Assembly: GCA_944321165.1 (NCBI GenBank)
Contig: CALUKE010000001.1
Location: forward strand, 248,001 to 312,000
DNA: 64,000 nt
Origin: an uncultured Odoribacter sp.
GTDB lineage: Bacteria; Bacteroidota; Bacteroidia; Bacteroidales; Marinifilaceae
Direction: 5' to 3'
Shown here: positions 11,245 to 20,515 of the stretch, in pieces
How positions within the stretch are numbered: the stretch's first letter is position 1
Layout: every line of letters begins with the position of its first letter
Program-made: the position numbers and the translations under genes
The notes under the pieces: generated by a model
The model's input: only the letters and a program-made list of their open reading frames with translations
Told to the model about the DNA's origin: nothing
The model's database searches: none

Positions 11245-12447
11245 TCAATAAACTTTCAACATGGTTACTTCTTTCGGAGTCAAAAAACGCCAAGTACCGC
11301 GCGGTAAATTCTTTTTCGTAATGCCGGCAAAATAAACCCGATCCAATTTTACGATCTGATAACCGAAATGTTCGAATATTCGCCGTACAATTCGATTCCG
11401 TCCGGAATGAATTTCTATGCCGACTTCTGTCCGGTCAGCAGAAGCATAACTGATATCATCTGCCTTAATAAAACCGTCTTCCAATTCTATACCCTGGACT
11501 ATCGCTTCCAAATCTGCTTCCTCCAGAGGACGATCCAAAAACACATGATAAATCTTTTTATGATCATACTTAGGATGGGTCAACTTTTTCGCCAAATCAC
11601 CATCATTCGTAAACAACAATACACCCGTCGTTTGACGATCGAGCCTTCCAACTGGATAAATCCGTTCTTTGCAGGCATTTTCAACCAATGACATCACAGT
11701 TTTCCGCTCCAATGGATCCTCTACCGTCGTCACGTAATCTTTCGGTTTGTTCAACACCAAGTATACTTTTTTCTCCGGGAAAATCTGAACATCATCCACC
11801 TCTACCTTGTCTTTCCGGCACACTTTCATACCGACTGTCTGAACCACCTTACCATTTACTTTGACTCTACCGGCCACAATCAGCTCATCCGCATCTCTCC
11901 GAGAACAGACTCCGCCCATCGAAATATACCGATTCAGACGCAATTCGGCATTTTCATCCTCATTTTTCAGTCGATGAGCCAGAATCTTTTTCTTGCTGTA
12001 ATGTTTCCGTTGCAGCTCTTCTTTTTCCTGACTGGAAATATCTTTACGTACCCGGGAATAGGAACGTTTATAATCGGAGCGCCGGTTCTCCTCTTTTTCC
12101 ACTCGTTCCGGACGATAACTCCTTGATCTTTTCATTCCCTCGGCATACTCCTCCCGTTTTATTTCCGTTTTACGTTCCGGACGATCAGCAGACTGCCGCC
12201 GTTCCGTATCCGGTGTATATTCTCTCCGACGAACGTTTTCGGACGAGCGTTCTCGGGCCGGATACCTGTTTCGACCCAGATTCCGTTCTCTCCGTTCTTC
12301 GCTATCCCGATCAACATACCGATTCCCACGTCTATCGGCAGACTTATTTTCATCAGACTGACGTTTTCTCTCCACTCCTCGTTTACCTTGACTTTCAAAA
12401 CGTTCAGAACGAGAAAAACGCCGATCCTTGTTATAATCCCTTTCCAT
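11245..12447 (-). CDS. rRNA pseudouridine synthase (RluB/RsuA family) with charged N-terminal extension
   Basis: Makes pseudouridine in rRNA. The catalytic part (residues about 160-400) has an S4 RNA-binding domain (RLNRYISMGGVCSRRDADELI, VKVNGKVV) and the RsuA/RluB active-site motif GRLDRQTTGVLLFTNDGDL with the nucleophilic Asp. The first 155 or so residues are extremely rich in R, E, K, S and D with no hydrophobic core, so probably disordered and RNA-binding. Comparable extensions occur on Bacteroidetes homologues. It lies between the LptG-like permease and the SLBB gene; no functional link to polysaccharide is evident. Confidence 0.93.
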   Translation of the reverse strand: MERDYNKDRRFSRSERFESQGKRGVERKRQSDENKSADRRGNRYVDRDSEERRERNLGRNRYPARERSSENVRRREYTPDTERRQSADRPERKTEIKREEYAEGMKRSRSYRPERVEKEENRRSDYKRSYSRVRKDISSQEKEELQRKHYSKKKILAHRLKNEDENAELRLNRYISMGGVCSRRDADELIVAGRVKVNGKVVQTVGMKVCRKDKVEVDDVQIFPEKKVYLVLNKPKDYVTTVEDPLERKTVMSLVENACKERIYPVGRLDRQTTGVLLFTNDGDLAKKLTHPKYDHKKIYHVFLDRPLEEADLEAIVQGIELEDGFIKADDISYASADRTEVGIEIHSGRNRIVRRIFEHFGYQIVKLDRVYFAGITKKNLPRGTWRFLTPKEVTMLKVY

Positions 12448-12505
12448 TCTAAATTGATTAAGTATTGATTCTATTCATTATTTACTACCGCTTACACAAT
12501 CTACC

Positions 12506-13585
12506 CTACTTCGGTGCCGTCCTATACACAAACACTCCGACAATCGCAAACAAAATATTAGGCAACCACACTGCTAATAACGGATTCATATTCCCATTTG
12601 TTGCAAAAACTGTTGAAAATTGCATAAATAAAATATATGAGAAGCTGATCAACAAACCGATTCCAAGATGTAATCCCATACCACCCCGGATTTTACGGGA
12701 AGAAATAGCAACTCCGATAAAGGTCAATATAAAAGTTGAAAACGCATTGGCTATCATCTTATACTTTTCAATTTGAAATTCGATGACATTCGAACTACCC
12801 CGCATTTTCATCCGATCAATATAACGGTCCAGCTCGGGAAAAGTCAACTGTTCCTTGATTTTCTTTGGATTCTCCGAAAACTCAGAAGGCTGAAAAGCCA
12901 TAACCGTATCCAATCTCGACCCGGTTGTATAAGTCTCCTTATCTCCGTCTATCTCTCGCAACTTCCAATTGTGAATCACCCATTTCTCATTTTCCTTATC
13001 CCAGGATATCCGGGAAGAAGTCAACTTGTTTACCAAAGTATCTCCTTTAAAATTTTCGATGGAAAAATCATACCCCACATTCGAAACGACAGAATAAGAA
13101 GACATATAAATATAGGTTCCCGGAGCAATTTGCCGGTGAATATTTTGTTCTTTATTGGCATATCTTTTCCCCATATATTGCTTTTCAAACTCGATTCGTT
13201 TTTCATTTGCATTCGGAATGATAAAAGAACCCAATAAAAACGACAGCAAAGCAATCACAGTAGCAGACATCAGATAAGGAACCAAAAAACGGTTAAAACT
13301 GATTCCCGTACTCAAAATAGCGATAATTTCACTGTCATAAGCCATTTTCGAGGTAAAAAAGATGACAGAAATAAAAGTAAACAATGCGGAAAATACATTG
13401 GCAAAATAAGGAATGAAATTCTTATAATAATCGAATATAATGGCTTTTACAGGAGCTTCATTTTCCAGAAACTTCTCCAGTTTTTCCGATAAGTCAAAAA
13501 CCACTACAATACACAATATCAACACCAGGGAAAAAAAGAAAGTTCCCAAAAATTTACGGATAATATATAAATCAAGTCTTTTCAT
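12506..13585 (-). CDS. LptF/LptG family permease (YjgP/YjgQ)
   Basis: Inner-membrane permease subunit of the lipopolysaccharide export ABC transporter, paired with LptB elsewhere. TM helices cluster at the N-terminus (residues about 10-110, three helices) and C-terminus (270-355, three helices), with a soluble periplasmic beta-jellyroll-like domain between, as in LptF/G. The opening MKRLDLYIIRKFLGTFFFSL is the classic LptG-like start; a TTG nine bases earlier is less likely. It follows tgt by about 50 bases. LptF versus LptG cannot be settled from this one sequence. Confidence 0.88.
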   Translation of the reverse strand: MKRLDLYIIRKFLGTFFFSLVLILCIVVVFDLSEKLEKFLENEAPVKAIIFDYYKNFIPYFANVFSALFTFISVIFFTSKMAYDSEIIAILSTGISFNRFLVPYLMSATVIALLSFLLGSFIIPNANEKRIEFEKQYMGKRYANKEQNIHRQIAPGTYIYMSSYSVVSNVGYDFSIENFKGDTLVNKLTSSRISWDKENEKWVIHNWKLREIDGDKETYTTGSRLDTVMAFQPSEFSENPKKIKEQLTFPELDRYIDRMKMRGSSNVIEFQIEKYKMIANAFSTFILTFIGVAISSRKIRGGMGLHLGIGLLISFSYILFMQFSTVFATNGNMNPLLAVWLPNILFAIVGVFVYRTAPK

Positions 13586-13633
13586 AATTGTCAAGCAAAC
13601 GAATTAGTCCGTTACTTCCTCAGTAATATACAT

Positions 13634-14767
13634 TTATAAACGCCGGCTGATCTTAGGAAGAAGTTGTGTTTTCCACGTCATAAAATCGCCTGCAACAATA
13701 TGTTTTCGGGCTTCTCTCACCAACCACAAATAAAAAGCCAGATTATGAATCGAACATATCTGCAGCCCCAGTATTTCGTCCGATTTGATCAAATGTCGCA
13801 AATAAGCCTTTGAATAATCGGAATCGACATAACACAAGGCGGCAGGATCGATGGGAGAAAAATCCCGTTCCCACTTTTGATTCTTGATATTAATTGTTCC
13901 TTCTGTCGTAAAAATCATACCATTCCGTCCATTACGGGTAGGCATCACGCAATCGAACATATCCACTCCCCTTTGTATACCTTCCAGAATATTTTCAGGT
14001 GTTCCCACCCCCATCAGGTAACGGGGTTTATCTGCAGGTAAAATTCGATTGACCACTTCGATCATGGCATACATCTCTTCTGCCGGTTCACCGACAGCCA
14101 AACCGCCGATCGCATATCCGGCCCGGTTCAGCGCAACCGCATGCTCCGCCGCCTTTTCCCTCAAATCCCGATAAGTACATCCCTGCACAATCGGAAAAAG
14201 ATTCTGCTCATATCCATATAACGGCTCTGTGGCATCAAAACGGGCGACACATCGTTCCAACCACCGCTGAGTCAGTTCCAATGACTGTTTCGCATATTTG
14301 TAATCACTCGTTCCCGGAGGACATTCATCGAATGCCATCACAATATCAGCGCCGATTTTCCGCTGGATATCCATTACATTTTCCGGTGTAAACAAATGCT
14401 TGGAACCATCGATATGCGAACGGAAAGTCACTCCTTCCTCCGTAATCTTCCGCCCGGTATCGGTCAGAGAAAATACCTGAAACCCTCCACTATCCGTCAA
14501 AATGGGACGATCCCAACCGTTCAGGCGGTGTAATCCGCCAGCAGCCTCTAACACCTCTGTCCCCGGACGCAAATAGAGATGATAGGTATTCCCCAAAATA
14601 ATCTCAGCCCGGATATCTTCCCTCAACTCTCTCATATGCACAGCCTTTACCGATCCGACAGTTCCCACCGGCATAAAAATAGGAGTATGAATCTCTCCGT
14701 GTGCGGTTGTCAACACCCCACACCGTGCCTCACTGTCCTTATCTTTCGCTAAAAGTGTATATTGCAT
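13634..14767 (-). CDS. tgt: tRNA-guanine transglycosylase
   Basis: Replaces guanine 34 with a queuosine precursor in GUN-anticodon tRNAs. The 377-residue TIM-barrel has the general-base Asp92 in LTDSGGFQVFS, GVGTPENIL, and the nucleophile loop FDCVMPTRNGRNG. The zinc site is unusual: where E. coli Tgt has CxCxxC this protein has ALCYVDSDYSKAYLRHL, so only one of three Cys ligands remains, although the distal IHNL His is kept. The gene follows its own promoter and precedes the LptG-like gene. Confidence 0.96.
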   Translation of the reverse strand: MQYTLLAKDKDSEARCGVLTTAHGEIHTPIFMPVGTVGSVKAVHMRELREDIRAEIILGNTYHLYLRPGTEVLEAAGGLHRLNGWDRPILTDSGGFQVFSLTDTGRKITEEGVTFRSHIDGSKHLFTPENVMDIQRKIGADIVMAFDECPPGTSDYKYAKQSLELTQRWLERCVARFDATEPLYGYEQNLFPIVQGCTYRDLREKAAEHAVALNRAGYAIGGLAVGEPAEEMYAMIEVVNRILPADKPRYLMGVGTPENILEGIQRGVDMFDCVMPTRNGRNGMIFTTEGTINIKNQKWERDFSPIDPAALCYVDSDYSKAYLRHLIKSDEILGLQICSIHNLAFYLWLVREARKHIVAGDFMTWKTQLLPKISRRL

Positions 14768-14787
14768 ATAAGTCGAACTTTAGTCCG

Positions 14788-14795
14788 CAAAGGTA
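14788..14795 (-). promoter_or_regulatory. Promoter -7 element for tgt
   Basis: TACCTTTG on the minus strand matches TAnnTTTG exactly, about 20 bases before the tgt ATG. An imperfect -33 (TTTC in place of TTTG) lies 18 bases upstream at 14814-14817. It probably starts the whole minus-strand run. Confidence 0.55.
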
Positions 14796-14909
14796 ATAAT
14801 TTCAGTTTAAAGGGAAAAAGTTCAGGATAAAAAGTATTCGAATCGATCGACATGAAATTGCAGCTCAGCATTCATGGGAAAAGTTTCAAACAGGATAATG
14901 CCGCAAACA

Positions 14910-14941
14910 TTTGCAAAACAAAGATTTTTTTCAAACCTTTG
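14910..14941 (+). promoter_or_regulatory. Putative promoter for the DPP4 gene
   Basis: A TTTG at 14910-14913 is followed after exactly 20 bases by AACCTTTG at 14934-14941, one mismatch from the -7 consensus TAnnTTTG. The implied start is about 30 bases before the ATG at 14981. Confidence 0.5.
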
Positions 14942-14980
14942 GGACTGCAAAACTGAAAAAAACAAAAATCACAAAATAAT

Positions 14981-17176
14981 ATGAAAAATTTTTTTGGAAT
15001 CCTTTTACTTGCATTTGTTTTTTGCGGTCACTTATCTGCACAAAAACAACTGAGCCTAAATGATTTTTTTGTCGATGGAACTTTTCGGACCAAGGGGGTT
15101 TACGGATTACGTTCCATGAATGACGGAGAACACTATACGGTATTGGAAAACAACGGTACCCGTATCGTCAAATACAGCTATAAAACCGGTCAGCCGGTCG
15201 CTACGCTGCTGGACATAAAAAATCTGGAAGATTCACCTTTACAATATATCAATGACTATGAATTTAATGCCAACGAAAGTCGTATTCTGATCTGCACAAA
15301 TAAAAAACCCATCTATCGCCGTTCATTTACCGCCGATTACTATCTGTATGATTTTAAGAACAAAGAAATCAAGGCTCTCTCGGAAGGAGGCAGCCAACGT
15401 CTGGCCACCTTTTCGCCGACCGGTTTACAAGTGGCATTCGTCAGAGACAACAATCTCTTTTTGCACGATATTCGGTTCGGTTCTGAACGACAAATCACCT
15501 ATGACGGAAAATACAATCACATCATCAACGGTGCACCGGACTGGGTATATGAAGAAGAATTCGAGTTCAACCGTGCATTCGAATGGGCTCCGGACGGTTC
15601 TGCCATCGCCTATATCAAATTTGACGAATCGGACGTGCGAGAATTCCAGATGAACATGTTCGAAGGACAAAGTCCAGTCCTAAAGCAAAATGAACTTTAC
15701 CCCTCCAACTATGTTTATAAATATCCGAAAGCCGGAGAAAAAAACTCCAAAGTATCCGTATATGTCTATGATGTGGCAGACCGCACCACCATCCAAATGG
15801 AAACCGGCGAAGAAGAAGACATATATATTCCGAGAATACGCTGGACCCAGGATCCCAAGAAACTGGCCATTATTCGCCTGAACCGCCATCAAAACCGGAT
15901 GGAAGTTCTGTTGGCCAACGCAAAAGTTGGTAGTATCACTCCCCTCTATCGGGAAGAAAACAAATATTATATAGACGAGAGCAATCTGGACAACCTGGTT
16001 TTCCTGGGAAACGGCACCCAATTCGTCATCACCAGTGAGAAAAGCGGCTACATGCATCTTTACCTCTACGATCTCAGTGGCCGGGAAAGACAGGCCATCA
16101 CCAAAGGCAATTTCGATATCATCGATTTCTACGGTTACGATCCCGTTCGTAAACTCTTCTACTATTCCTCCTACGAAGAATCTCCTCTCGAAAAATATAT
16201 ATACAGCATCAATGAAAAAGGAGTAAAAAAGAAACTGACTCCGGTAAAAGGCTGGAATGAAGCCAGTTTCAGCAAAAACTTCAATTATTATATCAACGTT
16301 GTTTCCAACATCGATACTCCCCCTGTCACTACTTTGTATAATGCCAAAGGCAAACCGGTCAGAGTCTTGGAAGACAATCAGGCCGTAAAAGAAAAAGTAA
16401 AAGAATACCAGCTGGCAAAACCGGAATTCATTCAGATACCTGCTGCCGACGGAAAAACAATGCTCAATGCCTGGATTATGAAACCGGTTCAACTGGAAGC
16501 CGGGAAAAAATATCCTTTGCTGATCACTCAATACAGCGGTCCCAATTCTCAACAGGTAAAAAACAGTTGGAGTTTGAGTTGGCTGAATTATCTCGCACAG
16601 GAAGGTTATGTTGTTGCTTGTGTGGATCCTCGAGGCACAGCGGCCCGGGGCGAAGAATTCCGGAAATGTACATACATGCAACTGGGTAAACTGGAAAGCG
16701 ATGATATCATTGCTGCCGCCAAATGGTTGGCCAATCAACCCGAAATAGACGCCCAAAATATCGGTATCTGGGGATGGAGTTACGGAGGTTTCATGTCTTC
16801 CCTCTGTCTGATGAAAGGAAACGATATCTTCACGACAGCCATTGCCGTGGCTCCAGTGACCCACTATAAATATTACGATTCTATCTATACCGAGCGTTAT
16901 ATGCGTACTCCGGAAGAGAATGAGCGCGGATACGAAGACAATGCCCCGCTAAACTGGGCTGACAAATTGAAAGGCAACCTACTGCTTTGTCATGGAACTG
17001 CCGACGACAATGTACACGTACAAAATACCTATGAACTGGCAGAACGATTGGTTCAGGCCAATAAACAATTCGACATGGCCATTTATACCAATCGCAACCA
17101 CAGCATATATGGAGGAAATACCACCATGCAACTGTACACCCGTTTCGTAAACTATCTGAATGAACATTTAAAATAA
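14981..17176 (+). CDS. Dipeptidyl peptidase IV-like S9 serine protease, exported
   Basis: Exported serine peptidase that should release X-Pro or similar dipeptides from peptide N-termini. A signal peptide (residues 1-20, ending LSAQ) precedes a beta-propeller domain (about 40-480; DWVYEEEF carries the Glu pair that grips the substrate amino terminus). An alpha/beta-hydrolase domain follows. The catalytic triad reads Ser600 in GWSYGG, Asp675 in HGTADDNVH and His707 in NRNHSIYGG, with spacing as in human DPP4. Length (731) matches the bacterial DPP4 family. PepD follows 18 bases later, suggesting co-expression for peptide breakdown. Confidence 0.95.
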   Translation: MKNFFGILLLAFVFCGHLSAQKQLSLNDFFVDGTFRTKGVYGLRSMNDGEHYTVLENNGTRIVKYSYKTGQPVATLLDIKNLEDSPLQYINDYEFNANESRILICTNKKPIYRRSFTADYYLYDFKNKEIKALSEGGSQRLATFSPTGLQVAFVRDNNLFLHDIRFGSERQITYDGKYNHIINGAPDWVYEEEFEFNRAFEWAPDGSAIAYIKFDESDVREFQMNMFEGQSPVLKQNELYPSNYVYKYPKAGEKNSKVSVYVYDVADRTTIQMETGEEEDIYIPRIRWTQDPKKLAIIRLNRHQNRMEVLLANAKVGSITPLYREENKYYIDESNLDNLVFLGNGTQFVITSEKSGYMHLYLYDLSGRERQAITKGNFDIIDFYGYDPVRKLFYYSSYEESPLEKYIYSINEKGVKKKLTPVKGWNEASFSKNFNYYINVVSNIDTPPVTTLYNAKGKPVRVLEDNQAVKEKVKEYQLAKPEFIQIPAADGKTMLNAWIMKPVQLEAGKKYPLLITQYSGPNSQQVKNSWSLSWLNYLAQEGYVVACVDPRGTAARGEEFRKCTYMQLGKLESDDIIAAAKWLANQPEIDAQNIGIWGWSYGGFMSSLCLMKGNDIFTTAIAVAPVTHYKYYDSIYTERYMRTPEENERGYEDNAPLNWADKLKGNLLLCHGTADDNVHVQNTYELAERLVQANKQFDMAIYTNRNHSIYGGNTTMQLYTRFVNYLNEHLK

Positions 17177-17194
17177 TAACCTAAATAAACCAAA

Positions 17195-18655
17195 ATGAAT
17201 TCTATCAAAGATTTACAACCCAGTGCCATTTGGCAAAATTTTTATAAGCTGACGCAAGTACCCCGTCCTTCCAACCACGAAGAAAAAGCCCGGGAATTTA
17301 TGCTCCATTGGGCCCAGGAAAACCATATCGAGGTAAAAATAGACGAAGTAGGGAACATTATTATGAGTAAACCGGCCACTCCGGGCATGGAAAACCGGAA
17401 AGGTGTAATCCTGCAGGGCCATCTCGACATGGTGCCTCAAAAAAACGAAGACACCATCCATAATTTCGAACAGGATCCGATCCAGGCATACGTTGATGGC
17501 GAATGGGTACGGGCCAAGGGGACCACTTTAGGTGCCGACAATGGAATGGGAGTTGCAGCCGGCATGGCAATGCTTACCTCCACCGATATTCCGCACGGAC
17601 CCCTGGAAGTATTGATCACAGCAACCGAAGAAACCGGTATGGACGGAGCCAACGGTCTGAAAGCCGGAGAACTGAAAGGAGAGATTTTATTGAATTTGGA
17701 CTCTGAAACTGAAGGAGAACTCTATGTGGGCTGTGCAGGAGGTATTGATTCAACCATCGAATTCTCTTATCAGGAAGAAGCAGTACCTGCTCAAAGCAAA
17801 GCTTATCGTCTGGCTGTCAAAGGTCTGAAAGGAGGCCATTCCGGTATGGACATCAATTTAGGAAGAGGCAATTCCAATAAATTATTGTTCCGCTTTTTAA
17901 AGACTTATGCAGAAGCGCTGAACATCCGCATCAGCAATGTAACTGGAGGAACTTTGCGAAACGCTATTCCTCGCGAATCTTTTGCAACCATTGTACTTCC
18001 GGTTTCCAACGAAGCGAAGCTGCAGGAAGCCGTAAAAGAAGCAGAAGAAATCTACCAAGCAGAATTAAGCGCCAAAGAACCGACATTACAGGTATGTGCA
18101 GATGTTTGTGAACTGCCAGCCCATGTCATGGACGCTTGTACACAGGCCAGACTGATCAATTCCATATTGGCCTGTCCGAATGGAGCCATTCGGATGATCG
18201 ACTCCATGCCCGATACGGTCGAAACTTCCAATAACCTGGCCATCGTAAAATCTGAAAACGGAAAGATTATTATCAATACCCTGTTGCGTTCCTCGGTAGA
18301 AACAGCCAAAGCCGCTTTGGCACAATCCATACAAGCGGTATTCGAACTGGCCAAAGCCGATCGAATCCAGTTCGACGGAGCCTATCCAGGCTGGAAACCC
18401 AATCCCGATTCAGCCATTCTGAAAGAAATGCAGGAAATCTATGAACAGCTCTATGGCAAAAAACCGGCAATCATGGCTGTACATGCCGGATTGGAATGTG
18501 GTATTCTGGGATCTAAATATCCCCACTGGGACATGATCTCTTTCGGTCCGACCATCTGTTCCCCCCACTCTCCGGACGAACGGGTCAACATCGCATCCGT
18601 TGAAAAATTCTGGGAATTCCTCAAGACAACCCTTAAAAACATTCCGAACAAATAA
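17195..18655 (+). CDS. pepD: Aminoacyl-histidine dipeptidase (PepD, M20)
   Basis: Cytoplasmic zinc dipeptidase of broad range. Metal-binding motifs are in order: LQGHLDMVPQ (His), GTTLGADNGMGVA (bridging Asp), ATEETGMDGA (Glu), NLDSE (Asp) and the C-terminal HAGLECG (His). The GGHSGMD segment begins the dimerisation lid domain. At 486 residues it equals E. coli PepD. It sits directly behind DPP4, so dipeptides released outside could be split here after uptake. A hairpin terminator follows the stop. Confidence 0.95.
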   Translation: MNSIKDLQPSAIWQNFYKLTQVPRPSNHEEKAREFMLHWAQENHIEVKIDEVGNIIMSKPATPGMENRKGVILQGHLDMVPQKNEDTIHNFEQDPIQAYVDGEWVRAKGTTLGADNGMGVAAGMAMLTSTDIPHGPLEVLITATEETGMDGANGLKAGELKGEILLNLDSETEGELYVGCAGGIDSTIEFSYQEEAVPAQSKAYRLAVKGLKGGHSGMDINLGRGNSNKLLFRFLKTYAEALNIRISNVTGGTLRNAIPRESFATIVLPVSNEAKLQEAVKEAEEIYQAELSAKEPTLQVCADVCELPAHVMDACTQARLINSILACPNGAIRMIDSMPDTVETSNNLAIVKSENGKIIINTLLRSSVETAKAALAQSIQAVFELAKADRIQFDGAYPGWKPNPDSAILKEMQEIYEQLYGKKPAIMAVHAGLECGILGSKYPHWDMISFGPTICSPHSPDERVNIASVEKFWEFLKTTLKNIPNK

Positions 18656-18659
18656 ATCA

Positions 18660-18686
18660 GCAAGAGGCCACTCGATGGCCTCTTGC
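18660..18686 (+). terminator. Hairpin terminator after pepD
   Basis: Perfect 11-bp stem (GCAAGAGGCCA with its complement) closed by a five-base loop, starting five bases after the pepD stop. The following sequence is only mildly T-rich, so termination strength is uncertain. Confidence 0.6.
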
Positions 18687-18777
18687 TCTATCCACCCTCC
18701 AGCTTTCCCAATTCCGTCATTTTAGAATTCTCTTAGAATCATTAGTATTTTAAAACATTATATTTCGAGAATTTCGT

Positions 18778-18785
18778 TAACTTTG
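18778..18785 (+). promoter_or_regulatory. Promoter -7 element for the acyl-CoA synthetase gene
   Basis: TAACTTTG matches TAnnTTTG exactly and lies about 25 bases before the ATG at 18812. I find no TTTG at the standard distance upstream. The position favours the ATG at 18812 over an upstream TTG at 18794. Confidence 0.5.
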
Positions 18786-18811
18786 TAAGCAAATTGCGAC
18801 AATCAACCAAA

Positions 18812-20497
18812 ATGCTTTTAAAAAAATTGACTTTACCGGAATTGCTGATAAACAGCTGTTCTCGATTTAAAAACAATTTATCACTGAACTTTGTTCAAGA
18901 TGGTAAAAGAACTTATCAGGATTTCTACAACGAAGTGACTTCCATAGCCAATTTTCTGATTGCATCAGGGATACAAAAAGGCGATAAAATAGCGATTTTA
19001 AGTGCCAACATGCCCAATTGGGGCATCGTACAATTTGCCATCGCCCGAATCGGAGCCATTGCCGTACCGATCCTTCCAGGATTCAGCACAACCGAGATCC
19101 AAAATATCCTGGAACATTCCGAATCCCGAATCATTTTTGTATCCAAGTTACTTTACAAACTGATTGCCGATATAAATACCGATTTTCTGGAACAAAAAAT
19201 TCTGATTGACACTTTCGCCCGCATACCCGCAGACTTTCCAGCAACAGAAATCGAGAATCTGAAGAACGACATATCCCTGAATGATTCGACGCCTTTACCT
19301 GCTATATCGGTAGAAGAAGAGGATACAGCCTCCATCATATATACCTCCGGGACCACAGGCTTTTCCAAAGGAGTCGAACTCACTCATCGCAACCTGGTAT
19401 GGGATGCCCGGCAGTGTGCCACCATTCAACCCGTCGGTCCCCAAGACCGTTTTCTCAGTATCCTGCCTCTGGCACATACATATGAAAACACCTTGGGACT
19501 GCTGCTTCCACTCATGTTCGGAGCACAGATTTATTACTTGGACCGTGTACCAACCCCTAAATTATTGGTTCCAGCCATGCAAAAAATACGGCCGACCATC
19601 ATGTTATCGGTTCCCCTGATCATCGAAAAAATATATAAAACACAGGTATTGCCGAAATTCACGTCTTCGGCACTCATGAAGGCCTTGTACCGTTTTGCTC
19701 CGACACGCCGACTGCTGAACCGCCTGGCTGGCAAAAAATTAATGAAAACCTTTGGAGGAGAAATTATCTTTTTCGGTATTGGAGGTTCCAAGATAGATCC
19801 GGTCGTAGAACAATTTCTCAAGGAAGCCAAGTTTCCTTATGCTATCGGATACGGTTTGACAGAAACAGCCCCCATGTCTGCCGGTTCCGCTCCGCACCAG
19901 ACTTTTTTCCAAGGGGTTGGACCAGTAATGGCCGGAGTGGAAATCAAGATCGACCAACCGGACTCAACCGGACAGGGAGAAATCTGGATCAAAGGTCCCA
20001 ACGTCATGAAAGGCTATTACAAAAAACCGGAACTGACTCGAGAAGTTTTTACAGAAGACGGTTGGTTTAAAACCGGCGATCTGGGCTCTTTCGATTCCCG
20101 GGGACGTCTTTCCATCCGCGGACGGATTAAAACCATGATCTTAGGGTCTTCCGGCGAAAATATCTATCCCGAAGAAATCGAATCCATCATCAATAATTTC
20201 CGTTTTGTCAATGAATCACTGGTCGTCGAATGTAAAGGGAAACTGGTGGCTATGGTACATTTCAACATGGAAGAACTGGAAAAACAGGTACAGAAACTAA
20301 AAAACCAGGCCGACAATTACAAGCATGCCATCAACGAACATCTGGAAGAATTAAAGCAGGAATTGTTCGAATATGTAAATTCAAGAGTAAATAATTTTTC
20401 CAAGCTCCAGCTGGTTCTGATACAACACGAACCTTTTGAAAAAACTCCGACCCATAAAATCAAACGCTTTCTCTATAACAACATCAACCTGAAATAA
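18812..20497 (+). CDS. Long-chain acyl-CoA synthetase-like AMP-forming ligase
   Basis: Activates a carboxylic acid, likely a fatty acid, through an acyl-AMP intermediate. Adenylate-forming motifs are all present: the P-loop IIYTSGTTGFSKGVELTHRN, the A5 motif GYGLTETAP, the GEIWIKGPNVMKGYYKKPE segment, WFKTGDLG, and the hinge GRIKTMILGSSGENIYPEEIE. The C-terminal 120 residues contain a coiled-coil-like stretch (MEELEKQVQKLKNQADNY) inserted before the final HKIKRFLY, as in bacterial FadD15-type enzymes. About 561 residues from the chosen ATG. Eighteen bases later a transglutaminase-like lipoprotein gene starts. Confidence 0.9.
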   Translation: MLLKKLTLPELLINSCSRFKNNLSLNFVQDGKRTYQDFYNEVTSIANFLIASGIQKGDKIAILSANMPNWGIVQFAIARIGAIAVPILPGFSTTEIQNILEHSESRIIFVSKLLYKLIADINTDFLEQKILIDTFARIPADFPATEIENLKNDISLNDSTPLPAISVEEEDTASIIYTSGTTGFSKGVELTHRNLVWDARQCATIQPVGPQDRFLSILPLAHTYENTLGLLLPLMFGAQIYYLDRVPTPKLLVPAMQKIRPTIMLSVPLIIEKIYKTQVLPKFTSSALMKALYRFAPTRRLLNRLAGKKLMKTFGGEIIFFGIGGSKIDPVVEQFLKEAKFPYAIGYGLTETAPMSAGSAPHQTFFQGVGPVMAGVEIKIDQPDSTGQGEIWIKGPNVMKGYYKKPELTREVFTEDGWFKTGDLGSFDSRGRLSIRGRIKTMILGSSGENIYPEEIESIINNFRFVNESLVVECKGKLVAMVHFNMEELEKQVQKLKNQADNYKHAINEHLEELKQELFEYVNSRVNNFSKLQLVLIQHEPFEKTPTHKIKRFLYNNINLK

Positions 20498-20515
20498 CCT
20501 AATCCGAGTGATATC

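Noticed and set aside
15680..16864. Long minus-strand frame opposite the DPP4 gene
   Set aside because: Antisense to a gene with an intact catalytic triad; composition is that of a shadow frame.
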